From: an uncultured Muribaculaceae bacterium
Lineage (GTDB): Bacteria > Bacteroidota > Bacteroidia > Bacteroidales > Muribaculaceae
Assembly: GCA_910587475.1 (NCBI GenBank)
Contig: CAJUMR010000001.1
Location: 101,592 to 165,591 of the forward strand
Reading direction: 5' to 3'
DNA: 64,000 nt
Shown: positions 26,278 through 36,024 of the stretch, in pieces
Position numbering within the stretch: position 1 is the stretch's first letter
Layout of the letters: each line of letters starts with the position of its first letter
Notes under the pieces: generated by a model
The model's database searches: none
Told to the model about the DNA's origin: nothing
What the model saw: only the letters and a program-made list of their open reading frames with translations
Position numbers and translations under genes: made by a program

Positions 26278-29200
26278 TTAGTTGTTATGTTGCTTGAGTT
26301 GTTGTTCAACCCATTTGCGTGCATTTATGAACGCATCAATCCAGATAGTCACCTCGTCGTTGCGGCGTGTTCGTGGATAATAGGCGCATTGCCAGGGGTA
26401 GATTGCGCGTTCAAGGTGGGGCATCATTGCCACATGGCGACCGTCGGCCGACGCAAGGCCTGCCACAGATCCCTTCGAGCCGTTGGGATTGCCGGGATAT
26501 GATGTGTAGCTGTATTTCGCTATAACGTTGAGATCCGACGTTTTGCCCGGGAATGAGAAGCGTCCTTCGCCGTGTGCGACCCAGATGCCTGTGCGGACAC
26601 CCGACAGGGAGCCGAACATCACTGTGTCGTTTTTCGGAACGCTCACTGTCACAAATTCTGACTCAAACTTATGAGATACGTTGTGGAGCATTTTCGGACG
26701 TGTTGCCTCAGACAGACCGAGCAGATTGAGCTCGATCATAAGCTGGCAACCGTTGCATACGCCGAGACTCAATGTGTCGGGGCGTGAATAGTAGGCCTCG
26801 AGGGTGCGGCGGGCAGTGTCGTTCCATTTGAAACCTCCGGCCCAACCTTTAGCCGATCCGAGCACGTCGCTATTGGAGAAGCCTCCGCAGAACACAATCA
26901 TATTGACATCTTCAAGCGTCTCGCGGCCCGACATAAGGTCGGTCATGTGGACGTCCTTGACGTCAAATCCTGCGAGATAGAGCGACCATGCCATTTCGCG
27001 GTCACCGTTGACGCCTTTTTCGCGTATGATTGCTGCGCGCACTCCGCTGCGTTGTCCGTCACGCTTCATCGTCAGGCCGCGCGATGCAAGCGAACCGTCA
27101 AATTTGGCGGGAAGGATATATTTGAGCGGCTGACGTTTGTAGTTCTCAAAACGCTCTGCCGGGCAATTGCCGGCGCTCTGAAGACTGTCGAGAAGATATG
27201 ACGGCTTGAACCATACGTCGCGGAGCCAGTCGATGCCGAAGAGATGTTCGTTGTCATCATGGGTGACCATTATCACACGTTCCTCAGCCGGGCAGGCGAT
27301 GGGGAAGTATTTGACAGCTGCATCATCGAGGATCTTTTCGACGCTTTCTTTCTTGGCATCCTCAACTTGAATTACGACAGCCGGATTCTCGGCAAACAAT
27401 ATCTTGACGAGGTCGTTTTCGCCGTGCATCTTGAAGCCTTCGGTATAAACTTTCAGACCGCCCTTGGTGTTGCCGAATGTCATTTCGAGCAAGGTCGTGA
27501 TCAAACCGCCCGCGCTGACATCGTGAAGAGCGAGAAGTTTGCGAAGTTTGACAAGGCGCTGCACTGTATCAAAAGCCTTGGCAAATGCCTCGGGATCTGC
27601 AACTGCCGGAACGTCTGAATCAATCTTGCCGAGTGTCTGGGCGAGAGCCGATCCGCCGAGACGGAGTTTGTCGGCAGAGAAGTCTATATAATATAATGTG
27701 GAATTTGCTTTGTTTACGACAACCGGCGACACAGTTTTGCGTATATCGGCTACTTCACCGGCGGCAGAGATGATGACTGTGCCGGGTGCATAGACCTTGC
27801 TTCCGTCAGGATATTTCTGAGTCATCGAGAGGCTGTCTTTTCCGGTAGGAATGTTGATGCCGAGACGGCAGACGAAGTCGCTGCATGCCTCAACCGCATT
27901 GTAGAGCGCTGCGTCCTCGCCTTGATTGTTGCAGGGCCACATCCAGTTGGCGCTGAGCGACACTGATTTGAGTCCCTGTTTTAGATTGGCACCAACGATA
28001 TTGGTTAAAGCTTCAGCCACTGCGATGCGCGAACCTGCTGCAGAGTCGGCAAGCGCGGCCTGAGGTGCATGACCGATAGATGTCGCAATGCCTGAGCGGC
28101 CTGCATAGTCAAGCGCCACGACTCCGCAGTCGCTCAACGGCAACTGCACCTCGCCCTGACATTGCTGGCGGGCGATGCGGCCTGTCACCGAACGGTCGAC
28201 CTTATTGGTCAACCAGTCTTTACATGCAACCGCTTCGAGCGAAAGCACGTCGTGGATATATTGATCAAGATTCTTGACGTCGGTTTTAACGGACGAATAC
28301 TTGGTTTCGACTGTATTGTCGCGCATTACGGTCTTGGGCGAATTGCCGAACATATCAGCCATCGCAAGGTCGATGGGACGAGAGCCGTCAGCCTGTTCGA
28401 AGGTGAAACGGTCGTCACCGGTAGTTTCTCCTACAACATACAGCGGAGCGCGTTCTCTCTGTGCGATCTGCTCTACGCGGGGAATATCTTCAGGAGCTAT
28501 GACAAATCCCATGCGCTCCTGGCTTTCATTGCCGATGATTTCTTTTGCCGACAGGGTAGGGTCGCCGACAGGCAGTGCTGCGATGTCGATCTTGCCGCCG
28601 GTTGCCTCTACGAGCTCAGAGAGCGCGTTGAGGTGGCCTCCGGCTCCATGATCATGAACCGAAACGATGGGGTTGTCTTCGCTTTCCGCCAATGCCCTGA
28701 TGACATTGGACACGCGCTTCTGCATTTCGGGATTTGCGCGCTGCACGGCATTCAACTCGATAGAATTGCCGTATTGGCCTGTTGCAACCGACGAAACTGC
28801 GCCGCCGCCCATGCCGATGCGGTAATTGTCGCCACCGCTGATCACTACTTTCTGACCGGGCTTTGGAGTGCCTTTGATTGCATCTTTCTTTGCGGCAAAT
28901 CCTACACCGCCGGCGAGCATGATCACCTTGTCGTAGGCATATGTCTTGTTGTTTTCATTATGCTCGAATGTCAGCAGCGAACCGCAGATAAGCGGCTGAC
29001 CGAACTTGTTGCCGAAGTCCGAAGCTCCGTTCGAAGCTTTTATCAAGATTTCGGCCGGTGTCTGATAGAGCCATGCACGGGGATCGAAAAGACGTTCCCA
29101 CGAGCGTTCTTCATCAAGACGAGGATATGATGTCATATATACAGCTGTGCCGGCTATAGGCAGACTCGCCTTACCTCCGCCCAGACGATCGCGTATTTCG

Positions 29201-30000
29201 CCGCCCGTACCTGTGGCTGCACCGTTGAACGGCTCTACCGTTGTCGGGAAGTTGTGGGTTTCGGCTTTAAGCGAGATGACGGTCGGCACATCACGCTGAG
29301 TGAAGTAATCCGGGCGTTCGGGATGCTCGGGATAGAATTGCGACACTACAGGTCCCTTGACAAATGCTACATTATCTTTATATGCCGACACAAGGCCGTT
29401 GGGATTTGTCTGCGATGTCTTTTTGATCAATTTGAAAAGAGATTGATCCTTTTCTTTTCCATCGATGACAAAACTGCCGTTGAATATTTTGTGACGACAG
29501 TGCTCTGAATTCACCTGTGAGAAGCCGAACACTTCGCTGTCTGTCAACGGACGTCCGAGTTTCTCGGATAATTGGATCAGATAATTTTCCTCATCCGGGC
29601 TGAGGGCAAGGCCTTCAGCTTTGTTGTACTCCGAAATATTCTCTATCGAATGAACAGGCTCCGGCTTGCGGTCGACCGCAAAAAGTTTTGAGCCGAGACC
29701 GTCGTAGCAACGCTGGAGCATCGGGTCGAACACCGGTTCTGGATCTGCCACTCGAGTGTATTCCTCGATACGAAAAATGCCGGTAAGTCCCATATTTTGG
29801 GTGATCTCAACGGCATTAGTACTCCACGGAGTGATCATTTCTTTACGAGGCCCGACAAAACGCCCCTTGACTGAAGTGGCTGAAAGAGGCTTAGCTCCGT
29901 CGAGCAACCATGTCAGACGTTCGATTTCGCTGTCAGCAAACTTGTGGTCTGTTTCAATGGCATAAAACGTGTCAACGCCTTTTTTGAAGAAAACTACCAT
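26278..30000 (-). CDS. purL: Phosphoribosylformylglycinamidine synthase (large single-chain form)
   Basis: Fourth step of purine synthesis: FGAR + glutamine + ATP to FGAM. The 1240-aa single-chain enzyme has an N-terminal PurS-like part, the two AIRS-type halves (FGFSQVNSEHCRHKIFNG, SLKAETHNFPTTVEPFNGAATGTGGEIRD, SVHDHGAGGHLNALSELVE), and a C-terminal glutaminase domain with the nucleophile in LGVCNGCQLM and an AHGEGRF histidine. ATG 30000 (MVVFFKKGV) is preferred to an in-frame codon at 30081, which lies upstream of the predicted transcription start. Confidence 0.96.
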   Translation of the reverse strand: MVVFFKKGVDTFYAIETDHKFADSEIERLTWLLDGAKPLSATSVKGRFVGPRKEMITPWSTNAVEITQNMGLTGIFRIEEYTRVADPEPVFDPMLQRCYDGLGSKLFAVDRKPEPVHSIENISEYNKAEGLALSPDEENYLIQLSEKLGRPLTDSEVFGFSQVNSEHCRHKIFNGSFVIDGKEKDQSLFKLIKKTSQTNPNGLVSAYKDNVAFVKGPVVSQFYPEHPERPDYFTQRDVPTVISLKAETHNFPTTVEPFNGAATGTGGEIRDRLGGGKASLPIAGTAVYMTSYPRLDEERSWERLFDPRAWLYQTPAEILIKASNGASDFGNKFGQPLICGSLLTFEHNENNKTYAYDKVIMLAGGVGFAAKKDAIKGTPKPGQKVVISGGDNYRIGMGGGAVSSVATGQYGNSIELNAVQRANPEMQKRVSNVIRALAESEDNPIVSVHDHGAGGHLNALSELVEATGGKIDIAALPVGDPTLSAKEIIGNESQERMGFVIAPEDIPRVEQIAQRERAPLYVVGETTGDDRFTFEQADGSRPIDLAMADMFGNSPKTVMRDNTVETKYSSVKTDVKNLDQYIHDVLSLEAVACKDWLTNKVDRSVTGRIARQQCQGEVQLPLSDCGVVALDYAGRSGIATSIGHAPQAALADSAAGSRIAVAEALTNIVGANLKQGLKSVSLSANWMWPCNNQGEDAALYNAVEACSDFVCRLGINIPTGKDSLSMTQKYPDGSKVYAPGTVIISAAGEVADIRKTVSPVVVNKANSTLYYIDFSADKLRLGGSALAQTLGKIDSDVPAVADPEAFAKAFDTVQRLVKLRKLLALHDVSAGGLITTLLEMTFGNTKGGLKVYTEGFKMHGENDLVKILFAENPAVVIQVEDAKKESVEKILDDAAVKYFPIACPAEERVIMVTHDDNEHLFGIDWLRDVWFKPSYLLDSLQSAGNCPAERFENYKRQPLKYILPAKFDGSLASRGLTMKRDGQRSGVRAAIIREKGVNGDREMAWSLYLAGFDVKDVHMTDLMSGRETLEDVNMIVFCGGFSNSDVLGSAKGWAGGFKWNDTARRTLEAYYSRPDTLSLGVCNGCQLMIELNLLGLSEATRPKMLHNVSHKFESEFVTVSVPKNDTVMFGSLSGVRTGIWVAHGEGRFSFPGKTSDLNVIAKYSYTSYPGNPNGSKGSVAGLASADGRHVAMMPHLERAIYPWQCAYYPRTRRNDEVTIWIDAFINARKWVEQQLKQHNN

Positions 30001-30048
30001 ATTAGTAAATGCAATAATGAGATGGTGGTCAATAATTGTAATTTGATG

Positions 30049-30056
30049 CAAAGTTA
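30049..30056 (-). promoter_or_regulatory. candidate -7 element for purL
   Basis: TAACTTTG on the minus strand (30056-30049) matches TAnnTTTG 48 bp before purL. A TTG lies upstream at a short 16-bp distance, so the -33 box is uncertain. Confidence 0.45.
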
Positions 30057-30140
30057 AGTCTTTTTTCGCAGACAACCGCATCCTTTCCCATCTATTTAGA
30101 CACCGGGAAGCTGTTTTTCTTCAAAAATGTGGTATATAAA

Positions 30141-30171
30141 TTGAATAATAAATTTTTTAATGCTAATTTTG
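30141..30171 (+). promoter_or_regulatory. tig promoter
   Basis: TTG (30141-30143), 20-bp spacer, TAATTTTG (30164-30171), 51 bp before the tig ATG. Confidence 0.6.
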
Positions 30172-30222
30172 CACCCGTATTTAACGAAACATAATATTCA
30201 CAACCATAAATCAGGACTTCTA

Positions 30223-31602
30223 ATGAAGATTACATTTGAAAAAATCGACGATTGCAACGGCAAGCTCATCGTCAACGTTGACGAAGCCGATTACGCCGCC
30301 AAGGTAGATGAAGAACTTAAAAAAATTGGCAAGACCCACAATATCCCCGGTTTCCGCAAAGGCCATATCAGCGTTGCTCAGCTCCGCAGCCGTTTCGGCA
30401 AACAGGTGAAGAGCGATGCGCTCAACAACGTTGTATATGAAGCTGCTGTCAAGTACATCATCGACAACAAGATCAACATCCTCGGCCAGCCCATCCCCGA
30501 AGATGTAAAGGAAATCAATCTCGATGACAAGGACTACACCTTCACCTATGATCTCGGCCTCGCACCCGAAATCAATGTCGAACTCGACAAGAACGTAACA
30601 CTGCCTTACTATGAAATCGAAGTCACCGACAAGATGATGGAAGAGCAGGACAAGAGCCTCCGCGAACGTTTCGGCGCTCAGGTTCCCGGCGAAGAAGTCG
30701 ACAGCAAAGCTGTGGTGAAAGGTACAATCATGGAACTCAACCCCGACGGCTCTGTAAAGGAAACTGAAGATGCTGTCCAGGTGATCAATGGCATTGTTGC
30801 TCCCTTCTATTTCAAATCTAAGGACGAAGAACAGAAGTTCATCGGCAAGAAAGTCAACGACAAGGTCGTATTCAATCCTTACGCTTCTTGCGAAGGCAAC
30901 GCCGCAGAACTCGCCTCTATGCTCAACATCGACAAGGAAAAGGCTGAAGACTACAAGGGCGATTTCGAAATGGCCATTTCGGAGATCATCGTTGTCAAAC
31001 TCGCCGAGCACGATCAGGAATTCTTTGACAATGTTTTCGGTCGCGACAAAGTGCACAACGAAGAGGAATACAACGCAGCCCTCAAGGCTATGATCGCTAA
31101 TTCGTTCCGCAACAACACCGACTACTATTTCAACGTTGAGGCACGCAAATATTTCCTCGACAAATACTCTGACGGAATGACTCTTCCCGCCGACTTCCTC
31201 AAACGTTGGCTCAAGATGAACAATCCCGAAGCAGCCGCCGACACCGATTGGGACAAAGAATTCGAACAGATGATCCCTCAGATCAAATGGCAGCTCATCA
31301 GCGACAAGATCGCCGAGAAACTCGGAGTTAAAGTTGAAGAAGCCGACCTCCTTGCCCGCGCCCGCTTCATCGCTCAGCAGCAGTTCATGCAGTACGGCAT
31401 CTACAACATGGACGAAGAAACGCTCAACGACACCGCCAAGCGCATCCTCGCCGACAAAAACTATCGCCGTCGCATCGCCGAAGAGGTCAGCGAACTCAAA
31501 TTGTTTGCATTCATCCGCGAAGCTGTCACCATCGACACCAAGACTGTCAGCATGGAAGACTTCGTGAAGATGGTCAACCCTGCAGCCGAAGCAGCAGAAT
31601 AA
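30223..31602 (+). CDS. tig: Trigger factor (ribosome-associated chaperone/PPIase)
   Basis: First chaperone met by nascent chains. The 459-aa protein has the ribosome-binding domain with the GFRKGH signature (IPGFRKGHISVAQLRSRFG), a degenerate FKBP-like PPIase domain (about 150-250) and the helical arms domain up to the acidic C-terminus. ATG 30223 (MKITFEKIDD) is chosen; the in-frame codon at 30160 lies within the promoter. It is the natural upstream partner of clpP-clpX, as in many bacteria, though here a strong terminator and a second promoter separate them. A decayed fragment similar to its middle part lies at 59.5-59.96 kb. Confidence 0.95.
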   Translation: MKITFEKIDDCNGKLIVNVDEADYAAKVDEELKKIGKTHNIPGFRKGHISVAQLRSRFGKQVKSDALNNVVYEAAVKYIIDNKINILGQPIPEDVKEINLDDKDYTFTYDLGLAPEINVELDKNVTLPYYEIEVTDKMMEEQDKSLRERFGAQVPGEEVDSKAVVKGTIMELNPDGSVKETEDAVQVINGIVAPFYFKSKDEEQKFIGKKVNDKVVFNPYASCEGNAAELASMLNIDKEKAEDYKGDFEMAISEIIVVKLAEHDQEFFDNVFGRDKVHNEEEYNAALKAMIANSFRNNTDYYFNVEARKYFLDKYSDGMTLPADFLKRWLKMNNPEAAADTDWDKEFEQMIPQIKWQLISDKIAEKLGVKVEEADLLARARFIAQQQFMQYGIYNMDEETLNDTAKRILADKNYRRRIAEEVSELKLFAFIREAVTIDTKTVSMEDFVKMVNPAAEAAE

Positions 31603-31626
31603 TCCATCTCCCCCACAAACCCACTA

Positions 31627-31676
31627 AGCGCATGGGTTTCTCCGCCCGCAAGGAGAAATCCATGCGCTCTTTTTTA
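31627..31676 (+). terminator. tig terminator
   Basis: A near-perfect 16-bp stem (31628-31643 with 31652-31667; core GCGCATGG/CCATGCGC and TTTCTCC/GGAGAAA) followed by TCTTTTTT: a textbook intrinsic terminator 25 bp after tig. Confidence 0.92.
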
Positions 31677-31718
31677 TGTGCCTGCCGAAGTCTCACCGAA
31701 AATTATTGGCTATAAAAC

Positions 31719-31749
31719 TTGCAGATGCTCCTCGAATTTCGTACCTTTG
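31719..31749 (+). promoter_or_regulatory. clpPX promoter
   Basis: TTG (31719-31721), 20-bp spacer, TACCTTTG (31742-31749); 44 bp before clpP. Confidence 0.65.
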
Positions 31750-31793
31750 AATAACATTAACCCAACGAAACAAAAGCAAACACATAATATATT

Positions 31794-32483
31794 ATGAACA
31801 ACAAGTCTGATTTCCGCAATTTTGCCGTGCACCATCTGGGCATGAACGGGCTCTCCCTTGATCAATACACTTCCAAGATCAATGCCGTCAACGCCAACTA
31901 CATCAATCCGTCGATCATCGAAGAGCGTCAGCTCAACGTCGCGCAAATGGACGTTTTTTCGCGTCTGATGATGGATCGCATCATCTTCCTCGGCACTGAA
32001 GTCAACGACTACACCGCTAACGTCATACAGGCCCAGCTGCTCTATCTCGATTCTGCTGACCCCGGAAAAGATGTATCGATCTACATCAACTCTCCCGGCG
32101 GATCTGTATATGCAGGCCTCGGCATCTATGACACCATGCAGTATATCTCGAGCGATGTCGCAACTATCTGCACCGGTATGGCCGCTTCGATGGCTGCCGT
32201 GCTTCTCGTTGCCGGCGAAAAAGGCAAACGCTTTGCCCTGCGCCATTCAAGAGTGATGATCCACCAACCGATGGGCGGCGCTCAAGGTCAGGCAAGTGAC
32301 ATCGAGATCACTGCCCGTGAAATCAAAAAGCTCAAGCATGAACTCTACTCGATCATCGCCGACCACTCCGGACAGCCCTTCGAACGCGTTGAAAAAGACT
32401 CTGACCGCGACTATTGGATGACTGCAGATGAAGCCAAGGAATACGGCATGATTGACAGCGTACTTATCAAAGCAAAACATTGA
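31794..32483 (+). CDS. clpP: ATP-dependent Clp protease proteolytic subunit
   Basis: Serine protease that forms the tetradecameric chamber of ClpXP. The 229-aa protein has the catalytic Ser in [13 protein letters not shown], His in [13 protein letters not shown] and Asp in [11 protein letters not shown], plus the [14 protein letters not shown] oxyanion-handle segment. It is about 20 residues longer than the E. coli protein at the N-terminus, as is usual in this phylum. It is 5 bp from clpX. Confidence 0.96.
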   Translation: MNNKSDFRNFAVHHLGMNGLSLDQYTSKINAVNANYINPSIIEERQLNVAQMDVFSRLMMDRIIFLGTEVNDYTANVIQAQLLYLDSADPGKDVSIYINSPGGSVYAGLGIYDTMQYISSDVATICTGMAASMAAVLLVAGEKGKRFALRHSRVMIHQPMGGAQGQASDIEITAREIKKLKHELYSIIADHSGQPFERVEKDSDRDYWMTADEAKEYGMIDSVLIKAKH

Positions 32484-32488
32484 TTGAA

Positions 32489-33742
32489 ATGCCAAAAGCC
32501 ATAGATCCTAAATGCAGTTACTGCGGACGCGGAGCATCGGAGGTTGAAGCCCTGATACCGTCTCCCGACCAAAAATCGTATATCTGCACCGATTGCGTCT
32601 CTGCCATCCATGACATGATCCTGAAATATCATGGCGAAACGGCCGGCTCTGGTTCAGACGACGGCCACGACGGCATGACATTGTCAGAGGTTCCGAAACC
32701 GGCTGAAATCAAGTCATTCCTCGATCAATACGTGATCGGACAGGACGACGCGAAAAAATACCTGTCAGTCGCCGTTTACAATCATTATAAACGACTGATG
32801 CAGCACGACGACAAAGACGATGTCGACATCGAAAAAAGCAACATAATCCTCGTCGGACCGACCGGTACAGGCAAGACACTTCTCGCCAAGACCATCGCCC
32901 GTCTGCTCGATGTTCCGTTCACAATCGTCGACGCAACTGTGCTCACTCAGGCAGGCTACGTCGGTGAAGACATCGAAAGTCTTCTCACACGTCTGCTCCA
33001 GGCTGCCGACTACGACGTCGACCGCGCCCAGCGTGGCATCGTCTTTATCGACGAAATAGACAAAATTGCCAGAAAAGGCGACAACCCCTCGATCACCCGC
33101 GACGTATCGGGCGAAGGCGTGCAACAAGGCCTGCTCAAGCTTCTCGAAGGCTCGATAGTCAACGTCCCGCCACAAGGTGGCCGAAAGCATCCCGAGCAAC
33201 GCATGATCCCCGTCGATACAAAAAACATCCTCTTCATCTGCGGAGGTGCGTTCGACGGCATAGAGCAGAAAATTGCCCACCGCATGAACACCCATGTTGT
33301 CGGATACTCCACCGACGCCAAACGCCGTCGCATCGACTCCAAGGACTTCATGCGCTACGTTGCCCCTCAGGATCTGAAATCATTCGGCCTCATCCCAGAA
33401 ATCATTGGACGTCTGCCCATCCTGACCCATCTCGAACCGCTCGACCGCGACGCACTCCGCAAGGTCTTGACTGAGCCCAAAAACGCCATCACCCGCCAGT
33501 ATATCAAACTGTTCAAGATGGATGGCATAGATCTCCACTTCGACGACGACGCCCTCGACTTCATCGTCGACAAAGCGATTGAGTACAAGCTCGGTGCCCG
33601 AGGCCTCAGGTCGATAGTCGAGTCTATCATGGTCGACGCCATGTACGAGCTCCCGTCTGCCGACGTCAAAGACTTCACCGTCACCCGCGACTACGCAAGC
33701 CAAAAGATCGAACAGGCCCATTTTGAAGCTACTGCGCCATAA
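32489..33742 (+). CDS. clpX: ATP-dependent Clp protease ATP-binding subunit ClpX
   Basis: AAA+ unfoldase partner of ClpP, 417 aa. It has the N-terminal zinc-binding domain (CSYCG...CTDC), Walker A GPTGTGKT, Walker [11 protein letters not shown], the pore loop region [14 protein letters not shown], and the ClpP-docking IGF-like loop is not readily placed by eye. ATG 32489 is preferred over an in-frame TTG at 32480 that overlaps the clpP stop. Confidence 0.96.
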   Translation: MPKAIDPKCSYCGRGASEVEALIPSPDQKSYICTDCVSAIHDMILKYHGETAGSGSDDGHDGMTLSEVPKPAEIKSFLDQYVIGQDDAKKYLSVAVYNHYKRLMQHDDKDDVDIEKSNIILVGPTGTGKTLLAKTIARLLDVPFTIVDATVLTQAGYVGEDIESLLTRLLQAADYDVDRAQRGIVFIDEIDKIARKGDNPSITRDVSGEGVQQGLLKLLEGSIVNVPPQGGRKHPEQRMIPVDTKNILFICGGAFDGIEQKIAHRMNTHVVGYSTDAKRRRIDSKDFMRYVAPQDLKSFGLIPEIIGRLPILTHLEPLDRDALRKVLTEPKNAITRQYIKLFKMDGIDLHFDDDALDFIVDKAIEYKLGARGLRSIVESIMVDAMYELPSADVKDFTVTRDYASQKIEQAHFEATAP

Positions 33743-33786
33743 GGACTGATAATTTGCCCAATAACACTCACAACACCTCTCTGGCT

Positions 33787-35967
33787 ATGTTTTCCCGACA
33801 AGTTCTCACAGATGCTCTGAAAAAGCACTTCGGCTTTGACAAATTCAAAGGCAACCAAGAAGCCATCATCGCCAATCTGCTCGACGGCCATGACACATTC
33901 GTGCTCATGCCGACAGGCGGCGGCAAATCATTGTGCTACCAGTTGCCCGCTCTTTTGTCCGAAGGCACAGCCATAGTGGTTTCGCCCTTGATCGCCCTGA
34001 TGAAAAATCAGGTCGATGCGATGCGCAATTTCAGTGCCGACGACAACATAGCCCATTTCCTCAACTCTTCGTTGACCAAGGCTGCCATCGATGCCGTAAA
34101 AAATGACATAATATCGGGCAAGACCAAGCTCCTCTATGTTGCGCCCGAGTCTTTGACCAAGGAAGACAACATCGACTTCCTGCGCACGATCAAGATCTCG
34201 TTCTTTGCCATCGACGAAGCCCATTGCATCTCGGAGTGGGGCCACGATTTCCGTCCTGAATACCGGCGCATACGACCGATAATCAACGAGATCGGATCGC
34301 GTCCCGTTATAGCCCTCACAGCCACGGCAACCCCGAAGGTGCAACACGACATCCAGAAAAACCTCGGCATGAACAATGTTGCCGTCTTCAAATCCTCGTT
34401 CAACCGTCAGAACCTTTACTACGAGGTCAGACCGAAGAACAAGAACACCGACCGCGACATCATAAAATTTGTCAAACAACAGACTGGAAAATCGGGCATC
34501 ATCTACTGCCTCAGCCGCAAGAAAGTCGAGGAGCTGGCCGAATTACTCACAATCAACAACATCAAGGCTCTCCCTTATCATGCCGGACTCGACGGCGCCA
34601 CACGTTCTGACAATCAGGATGCTTTCTTGCTCGAGACCGTCGATGTCATCGTCGCAACAATCGCCTTCGGCATGGGCATCGACAAACCCGACGTTCGTTT
34701 CGTCATTCATTACGACATGCCGAAGTCTCTCGAAGGTTACTACCAGGAGACCGGACGCGCAGGTCGCGATGGAGGCGAAGGCTACTGCCTGGCATTCTAT
34801 TCTTACAAAGATCTTCAGAAGCTCGAGAAATTCATGCAGGGCAAACCGGTTGCCGAACAAGAGATCGGCAAGCAGCTCCTCGTCGAGACCGCCTCATATG
34901 CCGAGTCTTCTGTGTGCCGCCGAAAGGCGTTGCTCCACTACTTTGGCGAAGATTTCGGCGAAGACAACTGTGGCAACTGCGACAACTGTCGTTCGACCCA
35001 CACCAAGGTAGAGGCCAAAGACGATCTTCTCGACGTGCTCGAAACCGTCAACCTCTTGAAAGAGCGCTTCAAGGCCGATCATGTAATAGATGTGATGCTC
35101 GGCAAAAACACCAACGAGATCAAAGCCTACCGCCACGATCTGATTGACACCTACGGATGCAGCAGGAGTCGCGACCACCGCTATCTCAACACCGTCATCC
35201 GCCAGGCTTCGCTCAGTGGCTATCTGGCCCGCGACATCGAAAACTATGGACTTGTCAGACTCACTCCCGCCGGGCGCGCATTCCTCGAAAATCCTCAATC
35301 GTTCAAGATAGTCGAAGACACCGATTTCACAGACGATGACGAAACACTGTTATTCAAAAGCGGTGCCGGATGCTCGGCCGACCCCGAACTCTACGCCATC
35401 CTCGACTCCATGCGCAAACAGATTGCCGCCAAGCTAAAATTACCGCCTTACGTCATCTTTCAGGATCCCTCCCTCGAAGCCATGGCAACAAGCTATCCCG
35501 TAACCCTCGAGGAACTCCAGAACATCTCAGGTGTAGGAGCTGGAAAAGCCAAGCGCTATGGCGATGAATTTGTCAAAGTCATCAAAGCCTACGTCGACGA
35601 ACGGGAAATCGAGCGCCCCGAAGATCTTAGAGTCAGAAGCGTAGCCAACAGGTCGAAGTCCAAAATTTCAATCATCCAGGCCATCGACCGCAAGATCGAT
35701 CTCGAAGAACTTGCCCCGTCGCTCAACATGAACTTCGACCAGCTCCTCGAAGAGATCGAAGCTATTGTCAATTCCGGCACAAAGATCAACATCAGCTATT
35801 ATCTCGACAACCTCATTGACACAGAAGATCAGGAAGAAATCTTCGACTATTTCCGGGAATCTACCTCCGACAGTCTCTCTGCGGCTTACGATGAGCTTTG
35901 TCCCGACTACTCCGAAAACGAAATACGCCTCGTTCGCATCCGTTTCCTCTCGGAAATGGGCAATTGA
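33787..35967 (+). CDS. recQ: ATP-dependent DNA helicase RecQ
   Basis: 3'-5' DNA helicase in recombination and replication repair. The 726-aa protein has motif I MPTGGGKSLCYQLPA, DEAH box AIDEAHCISEWGHDFRPEY, motif VI QETGRAGRDG, the RQC zinc-binding cysteines (CRRKALLHYF...CGNCDNC), a winged helix and one HRDC domain near residue 540. ATG 33787 is chosen; an in-frame TTG at 33754 would add 11 residues. It follows clpX by 44 bp and may be on the same transcript. Confidence 0.95.
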   Translation: MFSRQVLTDALKKHFGFDKFKGNQEAIIANLLDGHDTFVLMPTGGGKSLCYQLPALLSEGTAIVVSPLIALMKNQVDAMRNFSADDNIAHFLNSSLTKAAIDAVKNDIISGKTKLLYVAPESLTKEDNIDFLRTIKISFFAIDEAHCISEWGHDFRPEYRRIRPIINEIGSRPVIALTATATPKVQHDIQKNLGMNNVAVFKSSFNRQNLYYEVRPKNKNTDRDIIKFVKQQTGKSGIIYCLSRKKVEELAELLTINNIKALPYHAGLDGATRSDNQDAFLLETVDVIVATIAFGMGIDKPDVRFVIHYDMPKSLEGYYQETGRAGRDGGEGYCLAFYSYKDLQKLEKFMQGKPVAEQEIGKQLLVETASYAESSVCRRKALLHYFGEDFGEDNCGNCDNCRSTHTKVEAKDDLLDVLETVNLLKERFKADHVIDVMLGKNTNEIKAYRHDLIDTYGCSRSRDHRYLNTVIRQASLSGYLARDIENYGLVRLTPAGRAFLENPQSFKIVEDTDFTDDDETLLFKSGAGCSADPELYAILDSMRKQIAAKLKLPPYVIFQDPSLEAMATSYPVTLEELQNISGVGAGKAKRYGDEFVKVIKAYVDEREIERPEDLRVRSVANRSKSKISIIQAIDRKIDLEELAPSLNMNFDQLLEEIEAIVNSGTKINISYYLDNLIDTEDQEEIFDYFRESTSDSLSAAYDELCPDYSENEIRLVRIRFLSEMGN

Positions 35968-36024
35968 ACCCGCGCGACATTCATCACCCACCACCACGAC
36001 CATACTATCATCACCCATTACGAC

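Noticed and set aside
28162..29130. 322-codon open frame antisense to purL
   Set aside because: Entirely within purL, which is certain; the translation has no domain and is rich in Cys/Arg as usual for shadow frames.
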